A DNA stretch of 58,479 nt from JANXQG01 sp037147235 (GTDB lineage: Bacteria; Planctomycetota; Planctomycetia; Pirellulales; Thermoguttaceae). The stretch is taken from positions 1 through 58,479 of the forward strand of contig JBAWVO010000001.1 of the NCBI GenBank assembly GCA_037147235.1, given 5' to 3'. The position numbers and the translations under genes are program-made. Of this stretch, positions 42,301 to 49,083 are shown in pieces. The notes under the pieces are model-generated. The model was given only the letters and a program-made list of their open reading frames with translations. It was not told the DNA's origin and searched no databases. The first letter of the stretch is position 1; each line of letters opens with the position of its first letter.

Positions 42301-42805
42301 CTTCATGGGTGTCCCCCAGTATCCGTGCCGGTTCGTTCTTGATCGTCGCACGGACGATGGCCGCATCGGCCAGCCGCAACGGCACCTCATGCCATCCTTC
42401 GGCGAGCAGATCGATCTTCAGATGGGCGGTGACTTGCACAACGTCCTTGGCCACCACGGCCTCGTTTTCGATTTCGGTAATCATCGCGCCCATTGGCGGG
42501 CGAGGTTCGGCTGCCGGACGGGTTTTGTCCTGGGCCGCTTTCCAAAGCTCATCGAACTTCTCGTAGGGCAGGAATACGCCGCGGCCATGCTTCTCGAAAA
42601 CGCCGCGAAGCTTTTCGTAGGGGATGTAGATCTCCTGCTCGCGAAGCGAGCGGTCGGCCTTGGCGTCAGCATCGGCCGCCGTAACAGGGGCCGGTTTTGC
42701 CGCCTCGCCTTTGCCGTCCGCGGCCACGGCCGGAGATAAGGCAGGGAAAGAAGCAAACGCCACAATGGCGAATGCACAAACCAACGAACGAAAAATGAGC
42801 GCCAT
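39308..42805 (-). CDS. 1165-aa exported, C-terminally membrane-anchored protein sharing the IPYxxL/LPYxxF module
   Basis: The ATG at 42805 with GAGGAA six bases upstream gives a good signal peptide (SLVCAFAIVAFASFPALSPAVA); the frame is open to 42919 but without a site. After a charged linker comes EIYIPYEKLRGVFEKHGRG and VFLPYEKFDELWKAAQ (residues about 60-95), the module also found twice in the 2837-aa protein. About 900 beta-rich residues follow, with a stretch around 246-254 (DAGGTPTLP) encoded by a dispersed repeat. The C-terminal 120 residues hold three or four hydrophobic segments (FGVVVLGGVVLV, VGVFVVALVLLGVFW, AAVAIVLLLWSIVGMF). So it is probably a large extracytoplasmic protein anchored at its C-terminus. 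It is the first gene of the block and overlaps the next by eight bases. Function unknown. Confidence 0.85.
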   Translation of the reverse strand: MALIFRSLVCAFAIVAFASFPALSPAVAADGKGEAAKPAPVTAADADAKADRSLREQEIYIPYEKLRGVFEKHGRGVFLPYEKFDELWKAAQDKTRPAAEPRPPMGAMITEIENEAVVAKDVVQVTAHLKIDLLAEGWHEVPLRLADAAIVRATIKNEPARILGDTHEDHRLLIEKKGKQPEQIELVLEYARAITRSPGQNCVSFQAPQAAVSRWKVRIPQAGVKVNLHPLIAATEVPPVATSKKLDAGGTPTLPNEKKVDETVILAFVGAAPEVRIDWTPKSEGATGLTALANVQSEQQVWIQEGIARTRTTLAYTISRAELNQIALEVPADFKVVNVFDPNVRQWSVEPPAAGSTVQKITAQLFEPAKTAQSVVVELEKIAGQKRVESLKLPVVKALNVGRQQGFVVAQVGSGLRAEATKTSGLLQVDANELPPTLRSAVWTFAYRYASVPFELELAVEEVAPRITVDSLVDVQLEPEKLTLNLTAVYTIERAGIFKLELDVPEGFEVRSVIGKPVAVPAVPGTTPAASSSAAEIDSFHVEGEKKNHLIVNLARKALGRVGLRVQLQRDLHEANLLTPTGKSAEIDLPLPQPTKTTVEHASGRLIVHAPESLRVSPAKADGLRPVSYQEATEGIAVERSPASVSAIRPVLAFTFTQEPVVLRLTAERRKPQVTIRQLLVARIDEGVIKYQATFYYSIHFSGVKSLRIDVPADVAPLLRNTTAGIHEKTLDPPPADLDKNMVAWSLTGEGELLGEGQIDLVWEKKLDKLEVGKSLEVAVPRLVPRDVDRAFGQIVLTKAETLDFQEAEDIKGLRPIDPQRDLTTPVGGAARAFEFYDEWTLPVKVTRYELEEVKRTSIDRAVCRMVLTPAGETAVQAVYRIRSVRPWLAVQLPTDAAPDSDPVRINGQLVTLRKGEGDALVVPLLSANADEPFVLEIRYTVKSGRTLLLPTFSEDTAVQKVYLCAFVPPTQDVVGTAGSWAEDFQWRYGYQDRWMPFNSETHEKKVEWVCEGNSGALGAAKTFHFDGVPLIFSTLRPDAQSNVRLWTLDHQTLNAWIFGVVVLGGVVLVRTSLARRVIAVGVFVVALVLLGVFWPKFSLHVLGGPLFAAVAIVLLLWSIVGMFRLYRPLMALVTAFGTTGSAWVASRKEIASPPAAKNGGASHE
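42041..42069. repeat. In-frame repeat, DAGGTPTLP type
   Basis: The core AGGCG-TCC-CGCCT (42050-42062) with flanking GCGT/TGCG forms an imperfect hairpin. On the minus strand it encodes DAGGTPTLP in the 1165-aa protein. Confidence 0.75.
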
Positions 42806-43042
42806 AATAGTTCCTCGCAATGCGAAAAGATGGATGTTCCAGTCGATTTCCAGGGCCGACATACCGCTGCGGAGGTAAGAACCCACACCGCAGCAGAGTA
42901 AGGTTTGGGGTCGTGCCACAAACTTATACTATACTACCTTACGGGTTCGACGTATGGGAGGTGGGAGAAGTTCCGGGAAAATCGGAGAGTGGTGGAGGAA
43001 TGTGGCATCCACCGAATTCGGGGCATATTCACAGCATAGGAA

Positions 43043-43396
43043 CTAACCTCGGCATCCCGAAGTTGCCAAGACCTTGACGGTTCCACGGTGCCCGCCGCGC
43101 GTGCTTCCCGGACGGAGAACAATATCCACATCCACCGCCAAGGCATTGAGGAGTTCCAGCAACCGCTCCACGGAAAAACCCGAAAACCGGCCGTTCATAA
43201 GCTTGGACACGTCAGGCTGCTTTAGTCTAAGTGCTTTCGCTGCCTTGATCTGCGACAGTCCGAGGACTTTTATCCGCTGATAGAGCTGGCGAGTAAGTTC
43301 CGCCTTCGTTTGCAGATCATCTGCATTCGGAAGGTCGAGATCGGCAAAAACATTGTCGCTGCCCTCCACGACCAGAATCTTATTGATCAGTTTCAT
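43043..43396 (-). CDS. XRE-family helix-turn-helix regulator (HigA-type), no toxin partner seen
   Basis: A 117-residue protein from the ATG at 43396. Residues about 45-100 (RIKVLGLSQIKAAKALRLKQ, VSKLMNGRFSGFSVERLLEL) form an XRE-type helix-turn-helix ending in LNALAVDVDIVLRP, which matches the group of stand-alone or HigA-like antitoxins. The last 20 residues are probably unstructured. The 50 residues that the open frame adds upstream (to 43546) are not conserved in pattern. A perfect 7-base palindrome about 115 bases upstream could be its operator. No HigB/RelE-type toxin is found on either side, so it is either an orphan antitoxin or a plain regulator. Confidence 0.75.
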   Translation of the reverse strand: MKLINKILVVEGSDNVFADLDLPNADDLQTKAELTRQLYQRIKVLGLSQIKAAKALRLKQPDVSKLMNGRFSGFSVERLLELLNALAVDVDIVLRPGSTRGGHRGTVKVLATSGCRG

Positions 43397-43690
43397 TCGA
43401 CACTTCCTCGCTCTATCTCTACGCGCCCCGGCAGGGAAACATCGCAAGTCGTCTCTGGCAGTTCCCACCCAACGGACGGGCTTGATATCGGACACGATCA
43501 CCCCCCAAACTATAGTAAATCTACTATATCCGAGGCCCCTCGTCAATGCGAAACAATCATAGGACTGTGCTTTTCAATTGGACTCCATTGTACATTGTGG
43601 TCGTCGGGCCTGATTACATCCAAGGAAAAAACTCTTCCATGTCAGCAGATTGCGCAACAATCCAGACGCGGCGGGGATGCCCCTCCCTCC
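43397..43690. other. Intergenic region between XRE gene and apbE
   Basis: About 290 bases with no gene seen. It holds the candidate operator palindrome at 43511-43528 and probably the promoter of the XRE gene. The rest shows nothing recognisable. Confidence 0.6.
43511..43528. promoter_or_regulatory. Candidate operator palindrome of the XRE regulator
   Basis: TATAGTA-AATC-TACTATA, perfect 7-base arms, A/T-rich in a G/C-rich context, about 115 bases upstream of the XRE start. XRE regulators commonly bind such palindromes in their own promoter. Confidence 0.55.
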
Positions 43691-44800
43691 TCACTCACTC
43701 CCCTTCAGCTTTACCTGCGGCAATTCCTTCCAACGGATCGACTCATAATGCTCGATGCGCCCCTTGGGTGCTCGCGTGACCATGGCGGCCATGCCCGGTA
43801 TTTCATCGATAAGCTTCAAACCCATTTTTGGACCTAACACGCCGACGGCCTTGCTGATGGCATCGGCGGCCATGCCGGTGGGGGCGACGACCATCACGCG
43901 GCAATGGTCGGTTAGTGCCATGCCGGTCCGCGAATCGATGATGTGGGAATAACGCTTGCCGGCAATCTCGACGTATTGAACTACGTCGCCCGACGTAGAA
44001 ACCGCCACGCGGGAAAGTTCGAGATAGCTCAGCGGTTCGCCCTGCGGATTCCCCAGCGGCGGGATGCCGACCCGCCAACCGGTACGGCCCGGCGGTGGAT
44101 CGCCCAACCGCACGTCGCCACCCGCTTCCACCAAGGCTTGGGGGATGCCGTGCCGCTGGAGTACGGCCAATGCCTCGTCCATGACATAGCCCTTGGCAAT
44201 TCCGCCCAAGTCGATCCGCATCCCTTTCTTGAGCAGTTCGACCGTCTGGTGCTTGGCATCCAGCTTGATCAACTTGTAACCCACCAGTTCTTGCGCTTGC
44301 CGCAGGGCCTGGGGCGAGGGAAGTTCCTTCTGCCGCCGCGCCCGCCGCCAGAGTCGCACCACCGGGCCAACGGTCACATCGAACGCCCCTCCACTCTGCC
44401 GGGAAACCTGCTGGGCATGTTCTAAAACTTTCCACAATTCGGGGCTGACTCGCACGGGCTTCCCCTCCCCAGCGGTATCGCAGAGCCGCCGCAACTCACT
44501 TTCCGGGTCATAATCGCTGAGGATGCCGTTGAGGGCGTGGACCCGGGAAAAAGCATCTTTGGCCGCCGCAGTTGCGGCATCTGCGTCGGGAGAATATAAT
44601 ACAATCTTGACCGTAACGGCCATTTCGATCTGAGTGAACTCCAAACGGCGGAGTGCCGGTTGGCCCGTCGCCGGTTCGCCCATGGCCGCAGCCGACATTT
44701 CCACCCCCACCAGCAACACCATTCCAACGACTCGACCCAGCAGCGTTTTTTCCCACCCAATCGTTTGGGCCGAGCGTCCTCTGATTTCGACTTTTTCCAT
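43691..44800 (-). CDS. apbE: FAD:protein FMN transferase (ApbE family)
   Basis: A 369-residue protein. ApbE attaches FMN through phosphoester bonds to Thr/Ser of exported flavoproteins such as RNF/NQR subunits. Visible family motifs are IDLGGIAKGYVMDEAL (near residue 198), ALVEAGGDVRLGD, and SGDVVQYVEIAGKRYSHIID followed by SRTGMAL, with the metal-binding Asp/Thr region at the end (VVAPTGMAADAISKAVGVLG). A hydrophobic segment LLGRVVGMVLLVGVEMSAAA near residues 20-40 acts as signal or anchor. The ATG at 44800 has AAGGG nine bases upstream; the frame-first ATG at 44824 would overlap the start codon of the divergent gene. No NQR or RNF genes are in the window. Confidence 0.9.
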   Translation of the reverse strand: MEKVEIRGRSAQTIGWEKTLLGRVVGMVLLVGVEMSAAAMGEPATGQPALRRLEFTQIEMAVTVKIVLYSPDADAATAAAKDAFSRVHALNGILSDYDPESELRRLCDTAGEGKPVRVSPELWKVLEHAQQVSRQSGGAFDVTVGPVVRLWRRARRQKELPSPQALRQAQELVGYKLIKLDAKHQTVELLKKGMRIDLGGIAKGYVMDEALAVLQRHGIPQALVEAGGDVRLGDPPPGRTGWRVGIPPLGNPQGEPLSYLELSRVAVSTSGDVVQYVEIAGKRYSHIIDSRTGMALTDHCRVMVVAPTGMAADAISKAVGVLGPKMGLKLIDEIPGMAAMVTRAPKGRIEHYESIRWKELPQVKLKGSE

Positions 44801-44822
44801 AGCAGCAGCCCTTGAGGTTTCC

Positions 44823-46136
44823 ATGATTCGATTATTATCTATCCGCAGTCTGTGTCAAAGTGTTTTTCGGATTTTCGCGGTTGTCGCCTTGGTCGGCCTT
44901 GTGGCCGACATGCGCGGCACGATTGCGACCGCGGCCGACAAGCCGGCGGTAACAACTTCACCGAGTGTAAGAGGTATTGATCCTGCGATTCGTCTTCCGA
45001 ATATCATCGGCAAGCCGGTGGTGAAATCGCCGGGCGCGATGGACGGACTGCCCAGCAGTGCTGAATTGGAGCAGATTGCCGAGGCCAAGGCAAAACTTCT
45101 CGCCCGGCCGACACCCGAGTGGATGCCGAAACCAGTACTCGAAATTCCCGAGGCTATGGCCACCGATTCGGCCGGCATGAAGGCATACAACGAGCAAGTG
45201 CCTGGCACCGACTCGAAGTTCAAGATGGTTCCCATTCCCGGCGGCTCGTTCATGATGGGCAGCCCAGCGAAAGAAAATGGGCATCAGCCGGACGAAGCCC
45301 CGCAGCACGAAGTTTCGGTCGAGCCTTTCTGGATGGAAGAGCATGAGGTCACCTGGGCCGAATATGAGTTGTGGGCATTGAACCTCGACAAGCAGCGGCG
45401 GAAGTTCAACAAAATTGAGGTCACTGATCGGGACAAGGTGATCGACACGGTTGCCGTGCCGACGAGTCCTTATCAGGAAATGTCGTTCGGCATGGGCAAG
45501 GAAGGCACGCCGGCGATATGCATGACGCAGTTCGCCGCGAAAGTCTACTGCCGCTGGCTCTCGGCCAAGACGGGCCGTTATTACCGCCTGCCGACCGAGG
45601 CCGAATGGGAATACGCCTGCCGCGCCGGAAAATCGACTGCCTATAGTTTTGGCAACGACCCCGCCAAACTCGGCGAGTATGCTTGGTATACCGAAAACAG
45701 CGACGACAAATACCATCGCGTCGCCACGAAGAAGCCCAACCCCTGGGGCTTGTACGACATGCACGGCAACGTCTCGGAATGGGTCATCGACCAGTATGCG
45801 ATCGACTTCTACGGGAAGACCGCTGGGAAGACCGCCGACAACCCGTTGGCCGCCTGTACCAAGGAGTTTGGACGCGTGGTCCGCGGCGGTTCCTGGGACG
45901 ACGACCCCGAAAAGTGCCGCTCGTCAACGCGGCGGGCCTCGGAAAAGGACTGGAAGAAGCAAGACCCGCAAATTCCCAAGAGCATCTGGTATCTGACGGA
46001 CGCCACGTTTGTCGGCTTTCGCGTCATCCGTCCGCTGCGGGCACCGACGGCCGCCGAGGCGATAAAATATGAAATCGACGAAGACCAATTAACCGCCTAC
46101 AAAGATTATGTGATGGCGCAAGCCAATAAACAGTAA
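44823..46136 (+). CDS. Exported FGE-sulfatase-domain protein, probably not a classical FGE
   Basis: A 437-residue protein from an ATG with GAGG six bases upstream. Residues about 10-40 form a signal peptide. After a linker, the FGE-sulfatase (SUMF1) domain spans about 133-412: FKMVPIPGGSFMMGSPAKEN, EEHEVTWAEYELWAL, YRLPTEAEWEYACRAGKS, NPWGLYDMHGNVSEWVIDQY, VVRGGSWDDDPEKCRSSTRR, FVGFRVIRPL. True aerobic FGE uses two nearby cysteines in the region after RGGS; here only one (PEKC) is present, so formylglycine formation is doubtful and a structural or binding role is more likely. Its start codon nearly meets that of the divergent apbE, so the two share at most a 22-base gap. About 75 bases follow before the oxidoreductase gene on the same strand. 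Confidence 0.82.
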   Translation: MIRLLSIRSLCQSVFRIFAVVALVGLVADMRGTIATAADKPAVTTSPSVRGIDPAIRLPNIIGKPVVKSPGAMDGLPSSAELEQIAEAKAKLLARPTPEWMPKPVLEIPEAMATDSAGMKAYNEQVPGTDSKFKMVPIPGGSFMMGSPAKENGHQPDEAPQHEVSVEPFWMEEHEVTWAEYELWALNLDKQRRKFNKIEVTDRDKVIDTVAVPTSPYQEMSFGMGKEGTPAICMTQFAAKVYCRWLSAKTGRYYRLPTEAEWEYACRAGKSTAYSFGNDPAKLGEYAWYTENSDDKYHRVATKKPNPWGLYDMHGNVSEWVIDQYAIDFYGKTAGKTADNPLAACTKEFGRVVRGGSWDDDPEKCRSSTRRASEKDWKKQDPQIPKSIWYLTDATFVGFRVIRPLRAPTAAEAIKYEIDEDQLTAYKDYVMAQANKQ

Positions 46137-46210
46137 AAAATATCGGACACGGTGTCCTGCAAAAGCTACCCCAATTACCTCGTTTTTCCTCACCCCATTA
46201 GGAGCTTTCC

Positions 46211-47524
46211 ATGAGTGACACGAAACATGCCTCGCGGCGTACTTTTCTGAAAGGCACGACGGCCGTGGCCGCCGGGTTGACGCTTTCCAGCTTCGCTCGC
46301 TCGGCCCATGCGGCCGGCAGCGACAAGATCAAGGTGGCCCTCATCGGCTGCGGCGGTCGCGGCAACGGGGCCATCGACAACTGTCTCGATGCCGACCCGG
46401 CTATCCATGTGGTGGCCGTGGCCGATGCCTTCGAGGCACCGGCTACCAACGCGGCAAAGAACCTCAAGCGGCATCGGCCCGATCGCGTCGATATTTCCGC
46501 CGATCGCATCTTCATCGGGCTGGATGCCTATCAAAAGGCGATCGATTGCGGCATCGACATGGTCGTCACGGCCACTCCGCCGGGCTTCCGTCCCTTCATT
46601 TACAATGCGGCGATCAAGGCCGGCAAGCACGTCTTCATGGAGAAGCCCTGCTGCGTCGATGCTCCGGGCTTCAATCTGCTCATGGAAACCAACAAGCTGG
46701 CCGAAGAGAAGGGCCTCAAGGTTGGCGTCGGTTTCCAACGCCGCCATACGCCCCAGTTCATCGAGACCATCGAAAAAATCCATGACGGTGCGCTCGGCAA
46801 GCTCATTCTCCTTCAGGCCTACTGGAACGGCGACGGCATTTGGAATCGGCCGCGTCGCGAAGGCATGACCGAGTTGCAGTACCAGGTCAACAACTGGTAT
46901 CACTTCTGCTGGCTCTGCGGCGACAATATCTGCGAGCAGCACATCCATAATCTCGACGTCTGCAACTGGGCCATGGACGATCATCCCGTCGAGGCCAACG
47001 GCATGGGCGGATGCAGCCGCCGCTACAACGGCGACAAGAAGGGCACGGGCCAGATATTCGACCACCACTTCATTGAGTTCACCTACAAGAGTGGTGCCAA
47101 GCTCTACAGCCAGTGCCGCCACATTCCCAATACCTGGGGCCGCGAAGGGCAGCAGGTTTTCGGGACGGAAGGCAATTCCAGCGTGCCCGGCGGCATCAAC
47201 AAGGCCGGCAAGAGCAAGGAAAATCGCAAAGCCCGCAAGAGCCTCTTCGGCGACTCGATGGTCCAGGAACACCATGACCTGATCAGCGCCATTAAGAACA
47301 ACGAAAAGTACGTCGAAGGCTGGCATGGCGCCACCAGCAGCATGACGGCCGTGCTGGGTCGCATGGCAACCTACTCGGGCCAAGTCGTCCGCTGGGATGA
47401 CGCCGTGGCCAAGGGTACGTCGGAGTTCCCCAAGCAACTCGCCTGGGACGCTCCCGCCCCCGTAAAGAAAGACGCCGACGGCAACTACCCGATCCCAATG
47501 CCTGGCATTTATAGGGCATACTAA
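46211..47524 (+). CDS. Tat-exported Gfo/Idh/MocA-family oxidoreductase
   Basis: A 437-residue protein. SRRTFLKG at residues 8-15 and a following hydrophobic stretch ending SAHA form a twin-arginine signal, so it is exported folded with its cofactor. The Rossmann motif IKVALIGCGGRGNGA (near 40) binds NAD(P). AGKHVFMEKPCCVD (near 143) carries the family EKP motif, with the catalytic Lys. The C-terminal half has NWYHFCWLCGDNICEQHIHN with the conserved His residues. Such exported oxidoreductases are numerous in planctomycetes and act on sugars or cyclitols. AGGAG seven bases before the ATG supports the start. It may be co-transcribed with the FGE-like gene. Confidence 0.9.
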   Translation: MSDTKHASRRTFLKGTTAVAAGLTLSSFARSAHAAGSDKIKVALIGCGGRGNGAIDNCLDADPAIHVVAVADAFEAPATNAAKNLKRHRPDRVDISADRIFIGLDAYQKAIDCGIDMVVTATPPGFRPFIYNAAIKAGKHVFMEKPCCVDAPGFNLLMETNKLAEEKGLKVGVGFQRRHTPQFIETIEKIHDGALGKLILLQAYWNGDGIWNRPRREGMTELQYQVNNWYHFCWLCGDNICEQHIHNLDVCNWAMDDHPVEANGMGGCSRRYNGDKKGTGQIFDHHFIEFTYKSGAKLYSQCRHIPNTWGREGQQVFGTEGNSSVPGGINKAGKSKENRKARKSLFGDSMVQEHHDLISAIKNNEKYVEGWHGATSSMTAVLGRMATYSGQVVRWDDAVAKGTSEFPKQLAWDAPAPVKKDADGNYPIPMPGIYRAY

Positions 47525-47560
47525 CAAACACCCGCCAAGATGCTAGAACTCTTGCACACC

Positions 47561-47574
47561 AGGCTTTCCAGCCT
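47561..47574. repeat. Hairpin repeat, QAFQPD type, intergenic copy
   Basis: AGGCT-TTCC-AGCCT lies between the oxidoreductase and mnmE. TGCTAG at 47541 and CTAGCA at 47582 are also complementary and could extend the structure. It has no T-run, so it is not a standard terminator. Confidence 0.75.
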
Positions 47575-47601
47575 GACCGTGCTAGCATATTAACGCAAAC
47601 C

Positions 47602-49080
47602 ATGCACCTCTTGGACGAAACCATCGTCGCGATCGCCTCTCCGCCAGGCGGCGCGGCGATGGGGATCGTGCGGCTAAGCGGTCCGGATCTGAGAAGCTGC
47701 CTCGAAGGCTGCTTCCGGCCGGACCCCTTCGTTCATCTACCCTCGCTCACGCAACCAACAGCCGTGCCCGGCTGTCTTTGGCTTGCCGGTTTTGCATCTC
47801 CGCTGCCATGCACACTCTACCTCTGGCCCGGCAAACGAAGCTACACGGGCCAACCGGTGGCCGAGGTTCACACCTTCGGTTCGCCACCGTTGCTGGAAGC
47901 CGTCGTGCGGGCTGCCTGCTCCGGCGGCGCGCGGCCTGCCGAACCGGGTGAGTTTACGCTCCGCGCATTCCTCGCCGGACGTATCGACCTGACTCAGGCC
48001 GAGGCGGTGTTGGGAGTGATCGATGCCACCGGTTCCGCGGAACTCGACGCCGCGCTCAAGCAGCTTGCCGGCGGGCTGGCCGGTCCGTTGAGGCTGCTGC
48101 GCGACGATCTGTTGGAACTGCTGGCCCACCTGGAGGCCGGATTTGACTTTGCCGACGAGGATCTGCCGTTCATCACCTCCGAGGAACTTCTGCGGCAACT
48201 TGACGCAGCCACCGCCCAGGTCGATCAACTCGTTAAGAGGCTTGCCCTCCGAAGTGAAGCCGCCGTGCGGGTCCGCGTGGCGTTGGTCGGGCGACCGAAT
48301 ACCGGCAAGAGCAGTCTCTTCAACGCGATGGCCGGTCATACCGGGGCCATGGTCTCCGATCAGCCCGGCACAACCCGCGATTATCTCACGGCCGATCTGG
48401 ACCTTGATGGCCTGAAATGCCAGTTGATCGACACGGCCGGCATTGAGGACCGCCTGCTGGAAAGCGATGCCGCGACGGTCGAGGGTGCCGCGCAGGATAT
48501 GTCGCACGAGCAACTCCGTACGGCCCACATCCGGGTGCTGTGTCTCGAAGCCGGAAGGGAACTCGACGCATGGGAGCGGGAGACGATCCAGGATAGAATA
48601 AGTGTCGCAAGAAAAGTAGCAGGCACACTCCGTGTGCCGTCCGACCCCCGCTCGGCGAGTGGGCAAAACACGACAGTTGTTGATGCGACGATCCCTAGCG
48701 AGCCAAACCTGATCGTCGTGCTCACCAAGTGCGACCGGGGGGAATTTTCTCCCAACCACGCCGGGTCAATCTTGGAAACCAGCGCCGTCACCGGCCTTGG
48801 GATTCATAAACTCAAGGAGGCGATTCGTTCGGCCGCGGTTCGTGCGGGCGGTCCTCAGACCGACGTAGTCGTCGGCACGGCCGTACGCTGTAGCGAATCA
48901 TTGCGATTGTCCGCCGCTTCGCTCGATCATGCCCGTGAAGCTGTGCGCGGGGGTCTCGGCGAGGAACTGATCGCCATCGAGGTCCGCGTCGCCTTGAGCC
49001 AGCTTGGCAAGGTAGCCGGCGCAGTCTACACCGAAGACGTGCTGGACCGAATCTTCAGTCGCTTCTGCATCGGAAAATAG
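47602..49080 (+). CDS. mnmE: tRNA modification GTPase MnmE with a repeat-encoded insertion
   Basis: A 492-residue MnmE. With MnmG it adds the (carboxymethyl)aminomethyl group to U34 of certain tRNAs. The N-terminal folate-binding domain starts LDETIVAIASPPGGAAMGIV. The G domain shows GRPNTGKSSLFNAM (P-loop), QPGTTRDYLT, LIDTAGIED and LTKCD. The C-terminus DRIFSRFCIGK keeps the catalytic Cys. Residues about 333-364 (SVARKVAGTLRVPSDPRSAS and following) are encoded by a dispersed palindromic repeat; without them the protein is about 460 residues, the usual MnmE length. The insertion lies in the loop between helix 3 and the strand before TKCD, away from the active site, so the enzyme may still work. 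A single gene in its usual orientation, not linked to rnpA or yidC here. Confidence 0.93.
   Translation: MHLLDETIVAIASPPGGAAMGIVRLSGPDLRSCLEGCFRPDPFVHLPSLTQPTAVPGCLWLAGFASPLPCTLYLWPGKRSYTGQPVAEVHTFGSPPLLEAVVRAACSGGARPAEPGEFTLRAFLAGRIDLTQAEAVLGVIDATGSAELDAALKQLAGGLAGPLRLLRDDLLELLAHLEAGFDFADEDLPFITSEELLRQLDAATAQVDQLVKRLALRSEAAVRVRVALVGRPNTGKSSLFNAMAGHTGAMVSDQPGTTRDYLTADLDLDGLKCQLIDTAGIEDRLLESDAATVEGAAQDMSHEQLRTAHIRVLCLEAGRELDAWERETIQDRISVARKVAGTLRVPSDPRSASGQNTTVVDATIPSEPNLIVVLTKCDRGEFSPNHAGSILETSAVTGLGIHKLKEAIRSAAVRAGGPQTDVVVGTAVRCSESLRLSAASLDHAREAVRGGLGEELIAIEVRVALSQLGKVAGAVYTEDVLDRIFSRFCIGK
48598..48692. repeat. GTLRVP-type dispersed repeat inside mnmE
   Basis: About 95 bases with the perfect palindrome GGCACAC-TCC-GTGTGCC, matching in reverse orientation the copy at 17286-17381. 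It keeps the mnmE frame open and ends just before the codons for LIVVLTKCD. Confidence 0.9.
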
Positions 49081-49083
49081 CAC

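Noticed and set aside
46190..47527. 445-codon minus-strand ORF covering the Gfo/Idh/MocA gene
   Set aside because: The plus strand has a complete Tat-exported oxidoreductase with all motifs; the opposite frame has none.
47541..47587. Structure between the oxidoreductase and mnmE considered as a Rho-independent terminator
   Set aside because: The hairpin has no following T-run and its core belongs to a dispersed repeat family.
47737..48759. 340-codon minus-strand ORF across mnmE
   Set aside because: Shadow of mnmE; the GRHTECACYF words in it are only the reverse reading of the palindromic repeat.
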